Origin: Pseudoalteromonas phenolica
Lineage (GTDB): Bacteria; Pseudomonadota; Gammaproteobacteria; Enterobacterales; Alteromonadaceae
NCBI RefSeq assembly: GCF_001444405.1
Contig: NZ_CP013187.1
Coordinates: forward strand, 1,240,001-1,304,000
Reading direction: 5' to 3'
DNA: 64,000 nucleotides
This document shows positions 36,900 through 46,992 of the stretch, piece after piece. The position numbers and the translations under genes are program-made. Under the pieces are notes generated by a model. It worked only from the letters and a program-made list of their open reading frames with translations, did not search any database and had not been told where the DNA came from. How positions within the stretch are numbered: position 1 is the first letter of the stretch; every line of letters begins with the position of its first letter.

Positions 36900-38080
36900 G
36901 TCATTCAAGATTAACGACTTGTTTTTTGTTACTTGCAAGCACTATGACAGTGCTTGCAAGTGCAACCTTAGCACCCGCATTACCAGCAATGACAGCGACT
37001 TTTTCACACATAGATAATGCTGCATTTTGGGCGCAAATGACGCTTGCGCTACCGGGATTAATTATTGCTGTGTGTGCACCATTAGTCGGCGCTTTAGTCG
37101 ATAAATTTAATAGTCAAAAACTACTGGTTAATGGCTTAGCGCTTTTTTTAGTTAGCGGAGTATTAGGCTATATATGGCAATACTCTATTTGGCTTATTTT
37201 ATTTAGTAGAGCTTTGATGGGGGTGGCCGTAGCGTTAATTATGGTCTCTGGTACCACTCTCGCAGGTAGATACTTTGAAGGTCCTCGATTTTCTAATTAT
37301 ATGGGTCTTCAAGCTGCCTTTGGCGGTTTTGGTGGCGTACTATTTCTTTCTGTGGCTGGTTTTCTAGCTGAGCAGCATTGGTCATGGGTATTTGCCATCT
37401 ATTCACTCTCCTTGTTGGTCTTACCTGGTGTTTTATTATGGGTTAAAGCACCAGAAGTTAAACAGTACCGGGGTGAAACTGCAAGTGGCGCTCAAGGCTG
37501 GATGAATAAAACCTTTATACTCTGCTGTACTTTGGCGTTAGTAGAAATAATCGTGCTTTATGGACTGACATTACACTTGCCATTTTACTTAACGGAACTT
37601 GGTCATTCAGCAAGTACAATAGGGCTAGTCATTGCAGCTTTCTTGCTCGCTATGGCATGTGTTTCAGTAAGTTATGGGAAAGTTAGAAGTCTACTTAGTA
37701 CTAAACAAACTCATGTGTTTGGTTGGATTATTGTTGCTCTTGGATTCACTTTACTTAGCTTTGTTAATGGGTTGACTAACATAACAGTTTCGGGTTTGGT
37801 GATTGGCGTTGGGCTTGGATTAGTCAGACCGAATTTGGTTGTGTGGTTGTTCGAATTTGTGCCTCCTATGATGCGTGGTAAAGCCATGGGCATTATGACG
37901 ACCTGTTACTTTTCAGGGCAATTTATCAGTCCTTTAGTATTTGAGCCTGCAATTTTAGCACTTGGCTTTGAAGTTTTTTGTCTTGTTTTAGCAGCCCTTA
38001 TCGCGTTGGTAATATGCTTAGCCATTATTGCAAACTTCAAATTTACAAAGTCATTACCTTCACGTTTGGTTGATAATTAA
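36896..38080 (+). CDS. MFS transporter, probable siderophore exporter
   Basis: The 394-residue protein has about twelve hydrophobic spans and the MFS loop motif LVGALVDKFNSQKLL between spans 2 and 3. RALMGVAVALIMV resembles span 4 of drug exporters. It is the last gene of the siderophore operon and overlaps the mxcM stop by four bases. Export of the finished siderophore to the outside is the likely role, like EntS in enterobactin systems. Uptake of xenosiderophore is a less likely alternative. Confidence 0.88.
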   Translation: MSHSRLTTCFLLLASTMTVLASATLAPALPAMTATFSHIDNAAFWAQMTLALPGLIIAVCAPLVGALVDKFNSQKLLVNGLALFLVSGVLGYIWQYSIWLILFSRALMGVAVALIMVSGTTLAGRYFEGPRFSNYMGLQAAFGGFGGVLFLSVAGFLAEQHWSWVFAIYSLSLLVLPGVLLWVKAPEVKQYRGETASGAQGWMNKTFILCCTLALVEIIVLYGLTLHLPFYLTELGHSASTIGLVIAAFLLAMACVSVSYGKVRSLLSTKQTHVFGWIIVALGFTLLSFVNGLTNITVSGLVIGVGLGLVRPNLVVWLFEFVPPMMRGKAMGIMTTCYFSGQFISPLVFEPAILALGFEVFCLVLAALIALVICLAIIANFKFTKSLPSRLVDN

Positions 38081-38144
38081 ACATTCAAGTTTTGAATAAC
38101 TAAGTGTTCAGAGTACTGGTTGATATTGTTAGGAAAGTTGATAG

Positions 38145-38173
38145 AAATGCCCAATTTGATTGGGCATTTTTTT
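38145..38173. terminator. Bidirectional terminator of the siderophore operon and mxcD
   Basis: Perfect 10-bp inverted repeat AAATGCCCAA / TTGGGCATTT with a five-base loop. A T run follows on the plus strand. It lies between the converging exporter and isochorismate synthase genes and can end both transcripts. Confidence 0.85.
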
Positions 38174-38182
38174 ATTTAGGAC

Positions 38183-39409
38183 TTAGGCAATTTCTAATTC
38201 TAAAGCGTTTGTCTCAGTGAGTTCGCGATAGCGCTCTGCGGCTTCAAGCGCATTCAGCATTGTTGACATTTTTGCCTCTGTTTCAAGCCATTCAGCTGTA
38301 GGATCTGAAGCTGCAACAATGCCTGCACCTGCAAATAGTCTTGCGTGATTTGTATCCAATTCACCACAACGTATTACGACAACCCATTCTCCATTGCCAT
38401 GTCTATCACACCAACCAATGATCCCTGAAAAATAGTCTCTATCTTCGCCTTCTAACTCTTTAATTAGAGGGTAAGCAGATGGAGTAGGTTTGCCGCAAAG
38501 TGCGGGGGTAGGATGTAACTGATTAGCAAGTGACAGAATATGTGTATTCGGATTAATAAGTTGGCCTTCAATAATAGTTGATAAATGCCACATTGTTGCG
38601 GTACTTAATAGTGAAGGTGTACTTGGTATAGTCAGTTGCTGGCACCAAGGGTTTAATACTTGAGACATTTCATCTAAAACCACAGCATGCTCATAACGGT
38701 CCTTCTGTGAGGCCAACAATGCTTGTTTGCGTTTATATTCAATCTCAAGATCTTCAACACGTTTTGTTGACCCAGCTAAGGGATTACTTATTATTGAGTG
38801 ATCTTGTTTTTTCAGAAGCAGCTCAGGGCTAACACCGACTAATGTTTTCCCTTGCTCAGTGGGAAAAGAAAAATGAAAACCACTGCTGCTTTGAGATAAT
38901 AGGTTTGCTATTACATGAGTTTGATTTATGTCTTGATCAAAAAACAAGTCTGTTTGTTTGGCTAGTACTATTTTGTCTAATTTTCTTTCTGAGAAATAGC
39001 GTTTGGCTTTGAGAATTGCACTTTCATAATGCGCCTGATCTTGTCGATGAGATACTTTGTTGAGGTTCGCTTGTTTGTTTTTAGTTAATTGACTTCTTAA
39101 CTTTAAACGATGTGTGAAAGTTGCTTTATCATACTTATTTATCTGATCTGTAACTATAAACTGAGCTTGTTGAGATTTGCAAAATGGCAATACACCAAAA
39201 GCGACAGCATCTTGCTGATCAGTGTCATTGATTGCGCTTGTTATATTTTCGACTAATTCTCGATGATTACTTATATCTGTCTTTAATCTCAATAAAGTTT
39301 TTCGTGTTACAAAGCAGTTTTCACCTGCTGCGAATAATGCATTTTGTGAAGGGTCAAATGATTCTATAAATGCATCAATTTGATTCACAGATGTTTGTTC
39401 GGTCAACAT
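38183..39409 (-). CDS. mxcD: Isochorismate synthase
   Basis: The 408-residue chorismate-binding enzyme (EntC/DhbC/MxcD family) converts chorismate to isochorismate, the first step to 2,3-dihydroxybenzoate. The C-terminal catalytic core shows VLAKQTDLFF, ELLLKKQDHSIISNPLAGST, LHPTPALCGKPT, DRDYFSGIIGWCD and the Mg-binding end LFAGAGIVAASDPTAEWLET. It is convergent to the main operon, so this key precursor gene has its own promoter. No pyruvate-lyase signature separates it from salicylate synthases, but the isochorismatase partner makes the assignment strong. Confidence 0.93.
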   Translation of the reverse strand: MLTEQTSVNQIDAFIESFDPSQNALFAAGENCFVTRKTLLRLKTDISNHRELVENITSAINDTDQQDAVAFGVLPFCKSQQAQFIVTDQINKYDKATFTHRLKLRSQLTKNKQANLNKVSHRQDQAHYESAILKAKRYFSERKLDKIVLAKQTDLFFDQDINQTHVIANLLSQSSSGFHFSFPTEQGKTLVGVSPELLLKKQDHSIISNPLAGSTKRVEDLEIEYKRKQALLASQKDRYEHAVVLDEMSQVLNPWCQQLTIPSTPSLLSTATMWHLSTIIEGQLINPNTHILSLANQLHPTPALCGKPTPSAYPLIKELEGEDRDYFSGIIGWCDRHGNGEWVVVIRCGELDTNHARLFAGAGIVAASDPTAEWLETEAKMSTMLNALEAAERYRELTETNALELEIA

Positions 39410-39624
39410 TACGAGTCCTTTTTAGCGAGTATTTAACGTACTTTGTTGACGAAATTGAGAGCCAAATATTTAGTAATATTACGAAGCTATGAAAAATAGG
39501 GGGAATGTAAGAATCAAGATAAGCACTCAAGAATTTTTAGTAATGCAAGGCTGTGGTTGAATGAAAGGTGCAACAGTGAAACAAAAGAGCTTGGACTGAT
39601 AATATTGGAAAAAGTGTGATTGTT

Positions 39625-41685
39625 TTAGTTTTGGTAATTATCACTTTTGACTATATCAGCATCTTGGTTTCGCCAATGAGAGTAAAAGTAAACAAGATTA
39701 TCCTTGGTTGGTTCAAAAAAAGCACTCGAGATAAACTGTACATTTGTCGGAAGTACAGTTGACTCTTGAACTTCTAAATTGGTTTTTAGAATAAACAAGT
39801 TGCTTTCATTCGCATTTCGAACATGAGCTAATATTAGACCTTTAACTGAAAATGCATGCACTATCTCTCCTTGTTCAGGTTGCCATGTTTTAAGTTTTGC
39901 CAAATTTTCAATCGTATCGTTTTGCCAAATTATTTGCTGGTCTTCATCTTTATAGAGCACAGTGCCTTGCAGGGTAAAAGGCCAAACCTTTTTCGTCTCT
40001 AATTTAATAATGGCGGCAGTGTTAAGCTGTTTTGTTGTGGCAATCAACTGGTTTGGGTTAGTTTGCCAATAATCAATCCGAATAATATGTTCATCAGACT
40101 CTATACGTGTAAGCTTTTTAAGAGCTAAATCATATAAATACACTAGCCCACCAACAGCAAAGGCAAACTCATTATCTTGACTAGACCAAATAGCTCTAGA
40201 AATGAAGTCATGTTGGTGTGGGTTGTCAAAAATAGTCGAAATTCCTTCATTGCTTTTAACAAAAAGCATTGGCCGACCGTGTTTATGTGAAACAAATGCA
40301 AGGTGTTCACCTGAGAGAGAAACACTTGCTTGGTAGTCTTCGTATTTACTATTCACGTGAGTGAGAGTTGCATTATTCGATGATATATCTATGTCTTGTT
40401 GGAAAGTAGTACCAAATATACTGTTTTCAGTAACTTGAATTTGAGAAAGTGGAGATGAGCTTCCGAAATCAAAAGGATCAAGTTTTATTTCGCTATGTGG
40501 GTTGGTTTTATTTAGCAAATGAGCACTTATTGAATGTACACCCGCCTTTAACGTATCTGACAATATCAGCTGGTTACGATGATTATCCCAAGCAACATGA
40601 TAAATCGATGCTAAATCGCTTTTGATGATTTTGAGGTTTGCTGTCTCTAAATCATATTTAATAAGCTGCTGTATGCTATGACTTTTAGTCGCTGTGAAAT
40701 AGAGCGCATTGTTTGCAAATGCAAAGTCTTGCACATAAGTGTCTTCAGGAAGCACTGATAAAATCTTAAATTGTGTTGTTTTCTCTTCAAATACGATCAA
40801 TACACTTCTTGGATTCGCCAGCTGTGTGTCAGTTGCGAGCATATATAAGCTATTTTCCGTGCCTGTTTGTAGCGTGCGGAAACTAGTAATATGAGAGGGG
40901 ACCTTAATGATACGCTCAGACATAACTTGATTGTCAGCTAAAGTCAGTAACTTTAAATGATGATTGCCCGAGCTAGGCTCATTCTTAGTTAACGCTACCG
41001 TGCTGTTATTTAACCAAGCAAAGAGAAATGCCTCATTTTGTGTTGTAAGCAAATACTCACCCTCTTTTTCTGGCGCCTTTAAAACTAACTCATAACGTGA
41101 CTCTGTTTCACGTAAGAACAAGAGTTGTTGCGCATTTAATGAAAGTGTTGGCATAGATTCATTATAGGAAGTATGTGTTACAGCAACAGGCTTATTGAGC
41201 TTACGAACATTTGAATTGGTATTAGAGAGAAAGAAAACACTAAAACTGGCGATAAGTAATAGGCTGAGCGCAATTATCCAAAGGGGTTTTGGTAGAACAT
41301 AGAAGGGCGCTTTTAAGGCCGTATTTTCAGTCTGCTTTTTTAGTTTGTTTGCTTTATCTGACTTAAGGTGCTGAACAAATGCGGGCTGAACTTCTAAGCT
41401 ATAGCCACGTTTAGCATGGGTATGAATAAATTCAGCTGCTTTGGAGTCATCTTTTAATGCTTTACGAAGTAGGGTAATTAAACGCTGTAATGAGCTAGGT
41501 GAAAAAATACGATTTTGCCAAACGGCTTCAAATAGTACTTCTTGGCTTAGCACTTTATTGGGCTGCTGAGCAAAAACACATAGCAAAGTCATGGCTTTGG
41601 GCTCTATTAATAGACATTCATCGCCATGAAAAATTTGATTTCTGCTTGGGTCGATGAAGATTTGGTTTAAATAAAATGCGTCCAT
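39625..41685 (-). CDS. ToxR/CadC-like membrane-anchored regulator with TolB-like periplasmic domain
   Basis: The 686-residue protein has an N-terminal winged helix (about 5-100: LLIEPKAMTLLCVFAQQPNK, then FEAVWQNRIFSPSSLQRLI and HTHAKRGYSLE), a linker, and one membrane span at about 134-153 (LWIIALSLLLIASFSVFFL). A long periplasmic part shows beta-propeller/TolB-like repeats (MPTLSLNAQQLLFLRE, AIWSSQDNEFAFAVGG). It probably senses an envelope signal and acts directly on DNA. It is divergent from the esterase gene, with 136 bp between starts; that gene is the likely target. Confidence 0.88.
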   Translation of the reverse strand: MDAFYLNQIFIDPSRNQIFHGDECLLIEPKAMTLLCVFAQQPNKVLSQEVLFEAVWQNRIFSPSSLQRLITLLRKALKDDSKAAEFIHTHAKRGYSLEVQPAFVQHLKSDKANKLKKQTENTALKAPFYVLPKPLWIIALSLLLIASFSVFFLSNTNSNVRKLNKPVAVTHTSYNESMPTLSLNAQQLLFLRETESRYELVLKAPEKEGEYLLTTQNEAFLFAWLNNSTVALTKNEPSSGNHHLKLLTLADNQVMSERIIKVPSHITSFRTLQTGTENSLYMLATDTQLANPRSVLIVFEEKTTQFKILSVLPEDTYVQDFAFANNALYFTATKSHSIQQLIKYDLETANLKIIKSDLASIYHVAWDNHRNQLILSDTLKAGVHSISAHLLNKTNPHSEIKLDPFDFGSSSPLSQIQVTENSIFGTTFQQDIDISSNNATLTHVNSKYEDYQASVSLSGEHLAFVSHKHGRPMLFVKSNEGISTIFDNPHQHDFISRAIWSSQDNEFAFAVGGLVYLYDLALKKLTRIESDEHIIRIDYWQTNPNQLIATTKQLNTAAIIKLETKKVWPFTLQGTVLYKDEDQQIIWQNDTIENLAKLKTWQPEQGEIVHAFSVKGLILAHVRNANESNLFILKTNLEVQESTVLPTNVQFISSAFFEPTKDNLVYFYSHWRNQDADIVKSDNYQN

Positions 41686-41821
41686 TTATGCTTTTAAGTT
41701 ATTGAAAAATAATAATAGAAAAAACCTAAGCGATTCTTAAGAGAAACATAGTTTAATTAACATGTTCTTCAATTTCTTAATCATTACATTAGCCAATTCA
41801 AATTAATGATAAGGAGTCGCC

Positions 41822-42979
41822 ATGCTAAGCGTAAAAAAGTGGCAAATGTTAAAAACCCTCTTGGTAATTGTGTTTTTATTTATTACACAAAATATTCAAG
41901 CTTCACCATCACCAAGCATTACTAAAATAAAGTCAAAAGTCTATGGCGTGAAACGAGAAATTCTGGTTTCTTTGCCCGCTAACTATCAGCAAGATAAAGA
42001 CAAAATCTATCCTGTTATTTACTTAACTGACGCAAATATGCAGATGCCCCATGCTGCACCTATGATCCATTACCTAGCTGGTGGAATATCAGAGTTGATT
42101 GTTGTGGGTATTCAGACCTTTGACCGTCACAATGAGCTAAGCCCGTATCATCAAGATGGCACTGTATTTAGTAAAACAGAAGGTGCTGAAAAGCTGTTGG
42201 CTTTTATCGAGACTGAAGTGAAGCCCCTGATAAATCAAACCTATCGAACTGCACCTTTTGAGATATTGAGTGGCCACTCTCTCGGTGGGTTGTTTACTAT
42301 GTTTACTTTTGCACGCCACCCCGAGAAATTTGATGCGTACTTTGCATTGTCACCAACCTTAGCTTGGGCTGATGGCAAGCTTTTAGATGAGATTGAGCAG
42401 AGCCTAGAAGGGATGGCAAATAATAGAATACTTGTGGTCTACAGTGAAAAAGAAACCCCGTTTGTAAAACAGTATGCTGCTTTTGAAAAATTCTTAGCAT
42501 TATTGAAAACAAAAGCTCCTAGCTCTATTGATATAAATGCTCGATTTATTTCAGGTGAAGATCATATGACGATTGCACACCTTGGGTTATACCATGCGCT
42601 TAGGTATACATTTCGAGGTTGGTGGCTGTCTAGCAATACTATGGTGGGAGCGCCTGAAAGATTTGATGCGCATTATGCGCGTTTATCTAAAAGATTAGGC
42701 TACTCTATTCGTCCTGAGTTTAACGAGTTATGGGGGTTAACTGCTTATTTGATCAGGGAGCAGCACTATGCAGAAGCGCATTATCTGATAAAAAAATGGC
42801 AAGGTTATTACCCCAACCGTTCAGCACCATTTTATGAATTGGCTCAATTGTATCTCGCCCAAGATAAGCCGGTTGAGGCAAACCGCAGCATTTTGCAGGC
42901 AATTGAAAATGCAAAGCCTAATTCTAGGCAGCAGCGAAGAAACCAAGACTTACAGGCCAAAATCAGAGCAAAATTATAG
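41822..42979 (+). CDS. Secreted alpha/beta-hydrolase esterase with C-terminal TPR-like region
   Basis: The 385-residue protein has a signal peptide (about 1-27, ending IQA) and the putative-esterase (Fes/IroE-like) fold. The nucleophile elbow is SGHSLGG with S153, an Asp region follows, and the catalytic His is probably in GEDHMTIAHLG. The last 90 residues look like two helical repeats (YAEAHYLIKKWQGYYPNRSA). Being near a siderophore operon it invites an IroE role, but pseudochelin-type compounds have amide and not ester bonds. A host-substrate or xenosiderophore esterase is more consistent. AAGGAG precedes the ATG. Confidence 0.85.
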   Translation: MLSVKKWQMLKTLLVIVFLFITQNIQASPSPSITKIKSKVYGVKREILVSLPANYQQDKDKIYPVIYLTDANMQMPHAAPMIHYLAGGISELIVVGIQTFDRHNELSPYHQDGTVFSKTEGAEKLLAFIETEVKPLINQTYRTAPFEILSGHSLGGLFTMFTFARHPEKFDAYFALSPTLAWADGKLLDEIEQSLEGMANNRILVVYSEKETPFVKQYAAFEKFLALLKTKAPSSIDINARFISGEDHMTIAHLGLYHALRYTFRGWWLSSNTMVGAPERFDAHYARLSKRLGYSIRPEFNELWGLTAYLIREQHYAEAHYLIKKWQGYYPNRSAPFYELAQLYLAQDKPVEANRSILQAIENAKPNSRQQRRNQDLQAKIRAKL

Positions 42980-43144
42980 CTGGGTAAGGCAATTAGTCAC
43001 ATACTGACTGCAAATATGATAAATATGCTGTAGGTCAAATTATGCAGCATATTTACATTTAGATACTATTCTCATCGCATTTATTATTGCACTGATTGGT
43101 TTGCCTCGTAACATAGACGGGTTAACAAACTGAGAACATCTAAA

Positions 43145-45313
43145 ATGAAACTAAAAATCTCTCTATTAAGTGCAGCGGTTGTTGTTGCACTGAGTGCATG
43201 TAGCAGTACGCAAAGCACATCACAACAAGTTGAACCCGTAGTACAAAAAGTTGAAAAACAGTACGACAATATTTTATTGCAAAAGTACGCAGGGCCGTAT
43301 GACGGCGTACCACAGTTCGACAAAGTCACGATTGCGGATTTAGAGCCAGCATTGGATATTGCAATTGCTGAAAACCTTGCAGAAATTGATGCGATTGCAA
43401 ATAACCCTGAGAAACCAACTTTTCAAAACACCATAGTGGCACTTGAAGCGTCAGGTGAAGCACTGGACCGTTTATTCCCATACTATGGCATTTGGGCAAA
43501 CAATAACTCAAGCCCTGCATTTCGTGAGTTACAAGGTAAACTAGTGCCTAAGTTTTCTGCGATGAGCTCTAAAATCACGCAAAACAAAGCCTTATTTGAA
43601 CGTATTCAAGCGGTTTATAATAGCGATGAGTTTAAAAACTTGACGGCTGAAGAGCAGCGTATTACTTGGATGCGTTACAACGGTTTTGCACGTAACGGTG
43701 CAACACTTTCGGGTGACAAAGCAAAGCGTTATGCTGAAATTAACTTAGAGCTATCAGGCTTACACTCTAAGTTTGGTAACAACGTTTTGGCTGATGAAGA
43801 AAACTATGTCGTTTATCTTACAAAAGATCAGCTAGCTGGCTTACCTAAGTCATACATCTCTGCAGCAGCGGCAGCAGCAAAAGCGCGTGGTCAAGAAGGC
43901 AAATATGCCGTAACGAATACGCGTTCATCAATGGACCCATTCTTAAAGTATTCTGAAGAACGTGAACTACGTGAGCAGGTTTGGAATAACTATTATAACC
44001 GTGGGAATAATGCGGGCGAAAACAATAACCGTGACGTGATCAGCCAAATCTTAAAGCTACGCCATGAACGCATTCAGCTACTAGGCTACGAAAACTATGC
44101 ACAATGGCGTTTAGAAGACCGTATGGCAAAAGCGCCTGAAAATGCCATCGAACTGATGAATAAAGTATGGCCTGCTGCGATTGCACGCGTAAAAGAAGAA
44201 GTGGCAGACATGCAAGCGGTAGCAGATAAAGAAGGTGCGAATATCACTATCGCGCCTTGGGATTACCGTTTCTACGCAGAGAAAGTGCGTAAAGCGAAAT
44301 ACGACTTAGACTCAAATGAAGTGAAAGAATACCTTCAAGCAGACAAGCTAACTGAAGCCATGTTCTATGTGGCGGGTGAGTTATTTGATTTCACATTTAC
44401 ACCAGTACCAGAGGGCTCAGTACCGGTCTTCCATGAAGACGTGAAAGTATGGGAAGTGAAACGCAAGTCGAATGGCGAGCACGTTGGTTTATTCTACCTT
44501 GACCCGTTTGCTCGTAAAGGTAAGCGCTCTGGTGCATGGGCAACATCGTTCCGTTCACACACGACATTCCAAGGGAAGACAAACGTATTGAGCACCAATA
44601 ACTCAAACTTTGTTAAAGCGCCAAACGGTGAAGCAACATTGGTTTCTTGGGATGATGCGAATACGTATTTCCATGAATTTGGTCATGCGTTACACGCGCT
44701 TTCTTCAAATGTGAAATACCCAAGCTCGAACGGCGGTGTGCGTGATTACACGGAGTTCCAATCTCAGTTATTAGAACGTTGGTTATCAACTGACGAAGTG
44801 ATCAATAAGTACCTTGTTCATTACAAAACTGGCAAGCCAATGCCAAAAGAGTTAATCGAGAAGATCCAAAAGTCTTCGACGTTTAACCAAGGCTTCTCAA
44901 CAACTGAGTACTTAGCCTCTGCGATCATGGATATGAAATTCCATATGACTGATCCTGAACTAATTGGCGATCCGGTTGAGTTTGAAAAAACTGAGCTTGC
45001 GAAATTAGGTATGCCATCTGAAATTGTAATGCGTCACCGTACAACGCATTTTGGTCACATCTTCTCTGGTGAAGGCTATTCAGCAGGTTATTATGGCTAC
45101 CTATGGGCTGAAGTATTAACCTCAGATGCAGCTGAAGCATTTGCTAATGCGCCAGGTGGTTTCTACGACAAAGATTTAGGTGACCGCTTAGTTAAATACC
45201 TATTCTCAGTACGTAATGCAATGGATCCAGCTGAAGCTTATAACAAGTTCCGTGGTCGTGATGCCGAAGTAGGCGCGTTAATGCGTGACCGAGGCTTCCC
45301 AGTATCTGAGTAA
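43145..45313 (+). CDS. M3-family metallopeptidase lipoprotein (Dcp-like)
   Basis: The 722-residue protein has a lipoprotein signal with lipobox LSAC (C19) and the M3 oligopeptidase fold. The zinc site is H510-EFGH514 (FHEFGHALH), with the third ligand Glu about 25-30 residues later in DYTEFQSQLLE. It should cleave short peptides (oligopeptidase or peptidyl-dipeptidase) at the periplasmic or outer membrane face. It is close in length to E. coli Dcp but, unlike that enzyme, is lipid-anchored. It is a single gene with its own terminator. Confidence 0.92.
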   Translation: MKLKISLLSAAVVVALSACSSTQSTSQQVEPVVQKVEKQYDNILLQKYAGPYDGVPQFDKVTIADLEPALDIAIAENLAEIDAIANNPEKPTFQNTIVALEASGEALDRLFPYYGIWANNNSSPAFRELQGKLVPKFSAMSSKITQNKALFERIQAVYNSDEFKNLTAEEQRITWMRYNGFARNGATLSGDKAKRYAEINLELSGLHSKFGNNVLADEENYVVYLTKDQLAGLPKSYISAAAAAAKARGQEGKYAVTNTRSSMDPFLKYSEERELREQVWNNYYNRGNNAGENNNRDVISQILKLRHERIQLLGYENYAQWRLEDRMAKAPENAIELMNKVWPAAIARVKEEVADMQAVADKEGANITIAPWDYRFYAEKVRKAKYDLDSNEVKEYLQADKLTEAMFYVAGELFDFTFTPVPEGSVPVFHEDVKVWEVKRKSNGEHVGLFYLDPFARKGKRSGAWATSFRSHTTFQGKTNVLSTNNSNFVKAPNGEATLVSWDDANTYFHEFGHALHALSSNVKYPSSNGGVRDYTEFQSQLLERWLSTDEVINKYLVHYKTGKPMPKELIEKIQKSSTFNQGFSTTEYLASAIMDMKFHMTDPELIGDPVEFEKTELAKLGMPSEIVMRHRTTHFGHIFSGEGYSAGYYGYLWAEVLTSDAAEAFANAPGGFYDKDLGDRLVKYLFSVRNAMDPAEAYNKFRGRDAEVGALMRDRGFPVSE

Positions 45314-45345
45314 TTTTTAGCTGTTAGCTTTAAATAAAAGACATC

Positions 45346-45370
45346 AAGCCCAGCGATTGCTGGGCTTTTT
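45346..45370. terminator. Bidirectional terminator between M3 peptidase and glutamate dehydrogenase genes
   Basis: Nine-base stem AAGCCCAGC / GCTGGGCTT with a GATT loop and a following T run. It lies 32 bp after the peptidase stop and just before the converging gdhA stop. Confidence 0.9.
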
Positions 45371-45380
45371 CGTGTTAAAA

Positions 45381-46724
45381 CTAGACCACACCATAAGCCA
45401 GCATGGCATCAGCCACTTTAATAAAGCCCGCGATATTTGCACCTTTGACATAATCAACGTGATCTTCATTTTCACCATGTTGCACGCATTTATCATGTAT
45501 TTGCTTCATGATATTGTGCAGTTTCTCCTCAAGCTCCTCATGCGACCAAGACATACGAATGCTGTTTTGCGACATTTCTAAAGCTGATACAGCCACACCA
45601 CCTGCGTTCGCAGCTTTGCCTGGTGCGTACAGAATTTTATTATCATGAAACACTTTGACGGCTTCTGGCGTACAAGGCATGTTGGCGCCTTCAGAAACGG
45701 CAATACATGCGTTATCAGCCAATTGTTTTGCGTCTTCCTCTGTTAACTCGTTCTGAGTAGCACAAGGAAAGGCAAGTTCTGCTTTAATATGCCATGGCTT
45801 TTTATTTTCGAAAAATTCGCAATCAAACTCATGGGTCAATACATCGAGTCGCTTGCGTTGCTGAATCTTAATGTCTTTAATTTTTTCAAGCTGTTCTTGC
45901 GTTAGACCATCTGGAATAAATAATGTGCCGCTTGAATCAGAAAGCGTGAGCACTTTGGCATCAAGATGTATTAGCTTCTCTGCACAATGAAGCGCAACAT
46001 TACCTGAGCCTGATACTAAGCAAGTCTTGCTTTTTATGTCGTGTTGGTGGTGAGCGAGCATAGCTTGCATAAAATACGCGTTACCGTACCCAGTTGCCTC
46101 TGTACGAATGAGGCTGCCACCATACTCAATGGCTTTACCTGTGAGTACACTTTCGACTCTATGGGTGATGCGCTTGTACTGACCAAATAAATAGCTAATT
46201 TCTTTAGACCCAACGCCTATATCTCCAGCTGGAACGTCCATATTAGGGCCAATATGTTGATAAAGCTGGGTCATAAATGATTGGCAGAAGCGCATGATTT
46301 CTCTGTCAGATTTACCTTTAGGGTTAAAATCAGCGCCGCCTTTACCTGCGCCTATCGGTAAGGTCGTTAAGCTGTTTTTAAAGGTTTGTTCGAAACCCAG
46401 AAATTTCAACACACTTAAACTAACAGAAGGGTCAAACCTTAATCCGCCTTTGTATGGCCCGATGGCATTATTAAATTGCACTCTATACCCGCGATTGATG
46501 CGAATATTGCCCTCGTCATCCTCCCAAGTGACACGAAAAGACACGACTTTATCAGGCTCTGTCATTCTTTCTAAAATATGCGCTTGTTGGTACTGCTTAT
46601 TTTGATTTATGAAAGGAATAACTGACTCTGCAACTTCTTTTACAGCTTGGTGAAACTCAGGTTCATGCGGGTTCCTTTTAATGAGTCCATCCATAAAGTG
46701 TTCTAGGGTTAAATCATCGTACAT
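45381..46724 (-). CDS. gdhA: NADP-type glutamate dehydrogenase
   Basis: The 447-residue enzyme is the hexameric small-type glutamate dehydrogenase, which makes glutamate from 2-oxoglutarate and ammonia. The conserved glycine-rich region is LPIGAGKGGADFNPKGKSD, including the catalytic Lys, with upstream GPYKGGLRFDPSV. The dinucleotide fold is CLVSGSGNVALHCAEKL. The length matches E. coli GdhA, so it is very likely NADPH-specific. It is a single gene. Confidence 0.95.
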   Translation of the reverse strand: MYDDLTLEHFMDGLIKRNPHEPEFHQAVKEVAESVIPFINQNKQYQQAHILERMTEPDKVVSFRVTWEDDEGNIRINRGYRVQFNNAIGPYKGGLRFDPSVSLSVLKFLGFEQTFKNSLTTLPIGAGKGGADFNPKGKSDREIMRFCQSFMTQLYQHIGPNMDVPAGDIGVGSKEISYLFGQYKRITHRVESVLTGKAIEYGGSLIRTEATGYGNAYFMQAMLAHHQHDIKSKTCLVSGSGNVALHCAEKLIHLDAKVLTLSDSSGTLFIPDGLTQEQLEKIKDIKIQQRKRLDVLTHEFDCEFFENKKPWHIKAELAFPCATQNELTEEDAKQLADNACIAVSEGANMPCTPEAVKVFHDNKILYAPGKAANAGGVAVSALEMSQNSIRMSWSHEELEEKLHNIMKQIHDKCVQHGENEDHVDYVKGANIAGFIKVADAMLAYGVV

Positions 46725-46992
46725 ATGTTCACCTGTTAGGTTTGTGCGTTGTTCTAATAAATAGGCTATTTCGCTATGTTGAGCCTAGTCTAATTCATAG
46801 AAATTGTGATTTATTTTGTTTAATTTCCAACTGTTTAGTTCATATGGGTTTTCTGTTTATTTAGATCAGATGTTACTAATTGTTTCCAATTTACAAACGC
46901 TTACAAATTAACAAAGGCAGGATTATTTTTTATTTACCTTTTCGCTTATGATGTGAGCAAATAACATATGGCTAGTAAAATAAGAAGGGAAT

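Noticed and set aside
41822..42979. Siderophore esterase (IroE/Fes) acting on the local siderophore
   Set aside because: Pseudochelin/myxochelin-type products have amide bonds, and the gene pairs with its own divergent regulator.
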